A DNA stretch of 64,000 nucleotides from Larix kaempferi (lineage: Eukaryota > Streptophyta > Pinopsida > Pinales > Pinaceae): assembly GCA_027924585.1 (NCBI GenBank), contig BSBM01000050.1, forward strand, positions 1,426,001-1,490,000. The letters are read 5' to 3'. Positions 59,375-64,000 of the stretch are shown piece after piece. Each line of letters starts with the position of its first letter. The first letter of the stretch is position 1. A program made the position numbers and the translations under genes. The notes under the pieces were generated by a model. The model searched no databases, was not told the origin of the DNA, and saw nothing but the letters and a program-made list of their open reading frames with translations.

Positions 59375-59710
59375 ATCTTGGTTAATTGACCAAGATCCAC
59401 CTGGTTAATTGACCAGGAATATACTTGCAGGACATGCTTGGTCCTAAACCAAGAATCTGCCTTGTCCCAAACCAGGATGTCTCTGTCTCTGCCTGCAAGA
59501 TCTGCTTGGTCCTCATGACAAATAAACTGTTTGGTCCCTAATCAAAATGCCCTAGAGACATATATGGTCCCTATCCACATACTAGGGACTTTACCATGGC
59601 TCTGACCTGCTTGGTCCCAGACCAAGAACCCCAGTGGAATGCTGCGGGCCCTTGATACTTTCTAGGGACTTACACTGCCTGGTTAATTGAACAAGAACCT
59701 TAGTTAACTG
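59375..59710. repeat. Cluster of small palindromes (CTTGGT...ACCAAG)
   Basis: ctggttaattgaccag, cttggtcctaaaccaag, cttggtcccagaccaag and cctggttaattgaacaag alternate over about 330 bp with ctagggactt repeats. Each is a short inverted repeat. Confidence 0.65.
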
Positions 59711-62260
59711 AATAGGGTGCCATCCTCCTAGAGAATGGCTCTCGCAACTGCATTAACTTTAACAATAAAATGCATCAAACAACCCAAATTCTTTCCTACA
59801 TGCACATGCAACAACTATATGAAACTAATGCTTTCCCTAAGGGGGTTTAAAAATTTAATCTAAGTATTTTTGTTCTTTTTACCATTCATATTTTAGTGAA
59901 CTATATGGCTATATGCAAATGAAGCTAACAACCTAAGAATGTTTTGAAAATAATCTAAGCTAAGAGAATATTTTGACTTGGAATGGAAAAATAGAGAAGA
60001 TTTGAAAATTAGAACCTGGTTCCAATCCCCTGATCGCCGGGGTGATGGAGTCTGCTCAACCCTCTTCCTATAGTGCGCCTGATGGTTGAATGCTAAGCCT
60101 ATGGAGGTTGTCAGATTATCTGAGAGGCCTCCAATGGTGAGAATGCACCCTTGGTAACCTTGGTTCCAACATGCAAAATAGAGAAATTAGAGATCAAGAA
60201 GTTTTGAAAATGGTACAAGATATGCAAATCGTTCCACTTAGACAAGGCATAAATTTTAAATTGTTAAGAGAAATGAAAATCTATAGCAAAGGATTGAAAT
60301 CGATTCATTATGGAAGGAGCCACTTCTCTAGCTAGATCTTAGAAGATAAACCACAATCTGCAATCTAAATCCAAGTAAATAACATCAGTGATATCACCTC
60401 AACCATGAAGAATCAAACCATCAATGCATTCTACAATAGAAAGAAAGAGCGGAAATCACATTCACCACACTTGAAAAAGATACAAGTGACCAAATCGATT
60501 TGCTACAAAATATTTTTGAGTTCTACTGCTTGGAAATCCTCTTTCTACAAGTGAAATCGACTTCTCCTTCATAGAAAATGAGAAGGAGCTCCAACCCTAA
60601 TCCAAAATGATAGAGGGATGAGATTAGATATCTCTAGAGCCACATCAATGGCATAGAATAAACACACTTTTTTCTCTTTTACAATTTGCTCGAAAATACA
60701 TCATGAGAGAGGGAGGAAAATTTCCTCAATAATGCCCAATTACATCAATAAAATTACAAGTTATTATCTCAAAAGATGAGTTGGATCCTTGTGTGGGACC
60801 CCTTGCCTCTTCATTTGCTAATTTGGATATGACACAAGTGAAAATTGGTTGAGTTGTAAGCTTGGTGTGCCCCCATTGGAGAAGAATGCGCCCTCCCTCA
60901 AAATGGATACTTGCAGGGCCTACATACTATGCTGAGTGAAAAATCTTAGATTTGGTTTTGCTTAGAGCATAATTTTAAGAAAATCCAAGTTGCCAATTTG
61001 TTTTCAAGGTTGCCCATTGCTAAGTTGATTAATTCACTTATAGACTTAGGAAATTTTTAAATAAGACCTTAGAAGACTCCGTTAATAAATCCGATTAATT
61101 CCATTTGAAATGAATTCATGTGAATTCATGCTCAAAACACTTGAATTATGCTTTAGATGGATTCCTTGATGTTTTGATATGCTATTCCAACCAATACCAT
61201 GTCATAAGCCAATTTGAATTGTTCAATTACATGTTGATCCAAATAATTAATCTTCAACTTACACTTTTTTAATCTTTAACTTATGAAAATTCCTTAATTA
61301 AAGTATATTAATTCAATTTGGTTCAAAATGATATTTGGGGGGATCCAATTGGCTTCCAAAGGCTGAAGCATGATGAATAGTGATACATGAAGATACCATA
61401 CTATTGGTTGGTCCTGTTGACCAAGTCAACCTCAAGTTTGACTAATTCAAAAAGTTAACTTTGGTCAAAGTTTGCCAATGAAATCAAAAGATGAAAGGAC
61501 TCAACCAAATCCTATAATATGATGAAATAACACTAACAATGATTAGTATTGAAAGAGAACTAAAGCTACAAATTCATACTTTACACAAATGATATAGAGG
61601 AGTCATCACATAGAATCATCATAGAAAAATGAATAACATAACATATAACATGAAGTAAGTGTTTTATATTCATGCCATCATCTAGATTACTATCAAGAAT
61701 ATTGCATAGATCATTCTTCTCTTGGGTGAAGTGGATGGTGAAACTCAAAGAGGCTAGTCAAGTGAGGATTGGCCATGGAAGACTTGAGTAACTCAAGAAA
61801 AGGGGAAGAAAATGACTATGTGACATTCATTAGTCAAACAAACACTAGGTAGCATGTGTCTCATGGATGGATGATGTTGTAGAGCAAGATACTCCTTTGA
61901 CCTTAGTAAGCCCCCCTTTTATTTTTCTTATGCAATTGTCTTTCTTTTATTTCTCACTTTCTCATTTTTCTATTTCTTTCTTTTGCCTTTCTTTTTCTTT
62001 TATCATCCTTTAGTTGGTTAATGTTTGAAAGGTACCGGCCCTGGATGTCTTCTGTGCACCAGTGATGACACAAACTTAGCTTCATTGCTAGAAACCGTCC
62101 ATAGGCTCGACGAAGTTGCCACAGTAATGCTTGTTTAGAGAAACATAGGCTTAACTTCTTAATTCAAAGAGTACCTACCCCTCCAACCACCAACCAATCT
62201 CAAGGATAAGGAAGACTTGTTTCAGGTCTAGGGAGCACATCTCTATCAACTGGCCAGCCT
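59711..62260. other. Unassigned AT-rich region
   Basis: No ORF above noise. The style (TTTCTAG, caatgcgccctccctc near 60890) resembles the long LTRs elsewhere in the window, but I could not align it reliably with family R or Gy-B. A pyrimidine-rich tract is at 61925-62010. Confidence 0.3.
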
Positions 62261-62264
62261 TAGC

Positions 62265-62470
62265 TCATAGCCCCTCAAGCAGGGATTTACAAGAAGAAGG
62301 GAATACAAGGTTGGAAGGCGGTAGTCCTAGGCTCTAGCACATAGCCAATCAAGCATGTATTTACAAGAAGAAAGACATGCAACATGAAAAAACCAGTGCT
62401 CCTAGGCTCATAGCCAATCATGTGGGGATTTATAAGGATAACGACAGAAGGCTTCGAAGAACTTTGTTTC
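62265..62470. repeat. Three degenerate repeats of about 70 bp
   Basis: Units start tcatagcccctcaagcaggg (62267), acatagccaatcaagcatgt (62339) and tcatagccaatcatgtgggg (62408), each followed by atttacaagaagaa or atttataagg. Confidence 0.7.
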
Positions 62471-63335
62471 ACACGTCGGAGCCAAGACACCAGGGAAATA
62501 ACATGAAGGCCATCCTAGTAAAGAGGTCACATAGGGGAAGTGCCGAGTCACTCTGCCAAATCTAGATCAATGGGTTTTAAAATAAAAGGGGTGACATGGG
62601 ATGGAGGATGGTAAGGCCAATGATGGAGCCAAGAGGAAGGGTGTGATCCATGAAATAATCAAGAGGCCATACTAAATAATGGTATGTGCATACAATAAAA
62701 ACTACTTCTATATATTACACTATGCATCAATCCTACTCACCATGCTCATAAAAATCCACAAGTGTAAAACATAATTTATAGACGCTTAGTACACCAGTCA
62801 ATAAAAATTATATAATCCATAAGTATATCCTCTAGGCATGTATCTGGTACTATAACAATGATGATAAGGAATCATCTAAAGGCAATGCATGGCAAAAATT
62901 TTAGTAATCAATAAGCATCACTGCTTTGACAATCTTCCCTGCTCATACAAAAAAATGATCCAACCCTGCTCTGTTCTGCAAAAATAAGGGTATAACACCT
63001 TGTAAATATAGTGGTATAACGGGATATATCCCTATCCATGCATCCATCATCAAATCTCAATCTTGCCTTAGTGCCATCGCCAATCTGACAGAAAGATACT
63101 TACTGATTATGTTGAAAGAGGATACAAGGGCTTTCCAGATTTCAAGCCACCACAGTGATTCTTATTGGGGCATCTTACCTACTCTTCCAACATTAAAGGT
63201 TCAATGAATTTCCCTTTTAGAATTTTCTGCTATTCATATCTAAAAGGATTTTAACTAAAAACGCATGCAAATACATTTATAACCACAACATCAATTTATA
63301 AATAGAGGATTCATGAATACTTCACAGTAGCGCAT
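62471..63335. other. Unassigned region
   Basis: No supported gene, repeat or RNA; short ORFs only. Confidence 0.35.
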
Positions 63336-63337
63336 AT

Positions 63338-64000
63338 TTTTTTTTGTAAGTAAGAATTATTTTGTATTATATAAAAAGAGGTAGTTACATCTTGACAAAA
63401 TTGGCCCATAAATGATTGGCCATGTTGAAAATTATCCCTTCTAAACCCATACCTTCAGAACACCAAAACTGTGACCCATACATGATTTGAAACCCCATAA
63501 CGACCATCATCTTATCAACAAAATTACAACCCTTACGGACTAGTCCGGATGAACTTCACGACATGCATTATCTATGAAACTGACAATATAATAGAAAATC
63601 ACCATAAAGGATAACAATCCTACGCTATATACCCGAAACCCATTACCCAAACCAATACATAACATAGCAAAACCAAACAAACATTCCCACAGAATCCCAG
63701 TGGAATATAGGGAATGTCCGGAAAACAACCGTGGAGACCGCTGGAAGAGTTTCCCATCGCATCTGAGGGAGCCACCTGACGACGTATTCCCAACGAGCTC
63801 ATGCTGGCATCAATTTTTTGGTGCAATTCATTGGTTTCCGCGTGATGTTCCTTCCAGCGCTAAAATGAGACCTCGTCTCCTTCCTCTTTCTTCATTCAAT
63901 CCCACAAAACATGCCCCATGAGGTTTTTCATAACCCAGTACATGGCAACAGTCTGTTCATGTAAAATCAGGCGGGATGCATTGTTACCTGGGTTCATTAC
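63338..64000 (-). mobile_element. Possible LINE 3' end running off the window
   Basis: A t9 run at 63339-63347 is followed by gtaagtaagaattattttg. On the minus strand this is an A-tail after a CTTACTTAC-like end, as in many plant LINEs. Further right the minus strand has two short overlapping frames at 63540-63728 and 63620-63826 with no domain that I recognise. The call rests on the tail alone. Confidence 0.3.

Noticed and set aside
62287-62565. Overlapping ORFs of about 65 codons on both strands
   Set aside because: They are produced by the three degenerate 70-bp repeats; no codon conservation between units.

Overview
The window is a repeat-dense stretch of a seed-plant nuclear genome. A gymnosperm (conifer-like) genome is my best guess, from very long LTRs, deep nesting and old, mutated elements with no intact host gene; I cannot name a species. 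I see no rRNA, tRNA, CRISPR or bacterial features, and no intact cellular gene.

The backbone of the first 49 kb is one decayed hAT-type (DUF659 / hAT-dimerisation) transposase gene on the minus strand, cut into pieces by LTR retrotransposons. Its parts lie at 49153-48492, 19789-19555, 19407-19313 and 12121-11370. Two of the cuts can be closed in frame after counting the 5-bp target duplication once.

Layout: 1-2412 is a long minus-oriented LTR of a family here called R. 2418-10708 is a gypsy-type element with about 3.4-kb LTRs and only a broken gag between them (Gy-A). 11370-12121 is the hAT C-terminus. 12122-19312 is a Copia element (copia1, target duplication CTCAC). 19313-19789 is more hAT. 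19790-48486 is a second gypsy-type element (Gy-B, duplication AAGAT/AAGAG) whose interior holds gag remnants and an RNase H domain but no reverse transcriptase or integrase. Inside Gy-B sits copia4 (23449-41464, ATATA). Inside copia4 sit copia2 (24103-28802, CACAG) and copia3 (34068-41452, CAAAC). Inside the 5' LTR of Gy-B sits a 3.5-kb TG...CA insertion with a LINE fragment (44905-48434, TTCAT/TTCAC). The hAT remnant resumes at 48492-49153. From 49.2 kb on there are further copies of family R, a Gy-B-family LTR fragment, a strong inverted repeat, several short tandem arrays, and a possible LINE tail at the right edge.

All Copia elements lie on the minus strand and use the initiator-tRNA-Met primer site or a one-base variant. 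copia3 is the best preserved: a single polyprotein frame of about 1,341 codons broken by only two in-frame stops, with LTRs that differ by about a dozen substitutions by eye. copia1, copia2 and copia3 share an unusual 1.2-1.5 kb non-coding region between RNase H and the polypurine tract, made of two successive tandem arrays. copia1 and copia2 also share an intron-like segment in place of the integrase C-terminus and linker. Element boundaries come from LTR ends and target duplications and are firm. Functional calls come from motifs read by eye, without any database search.
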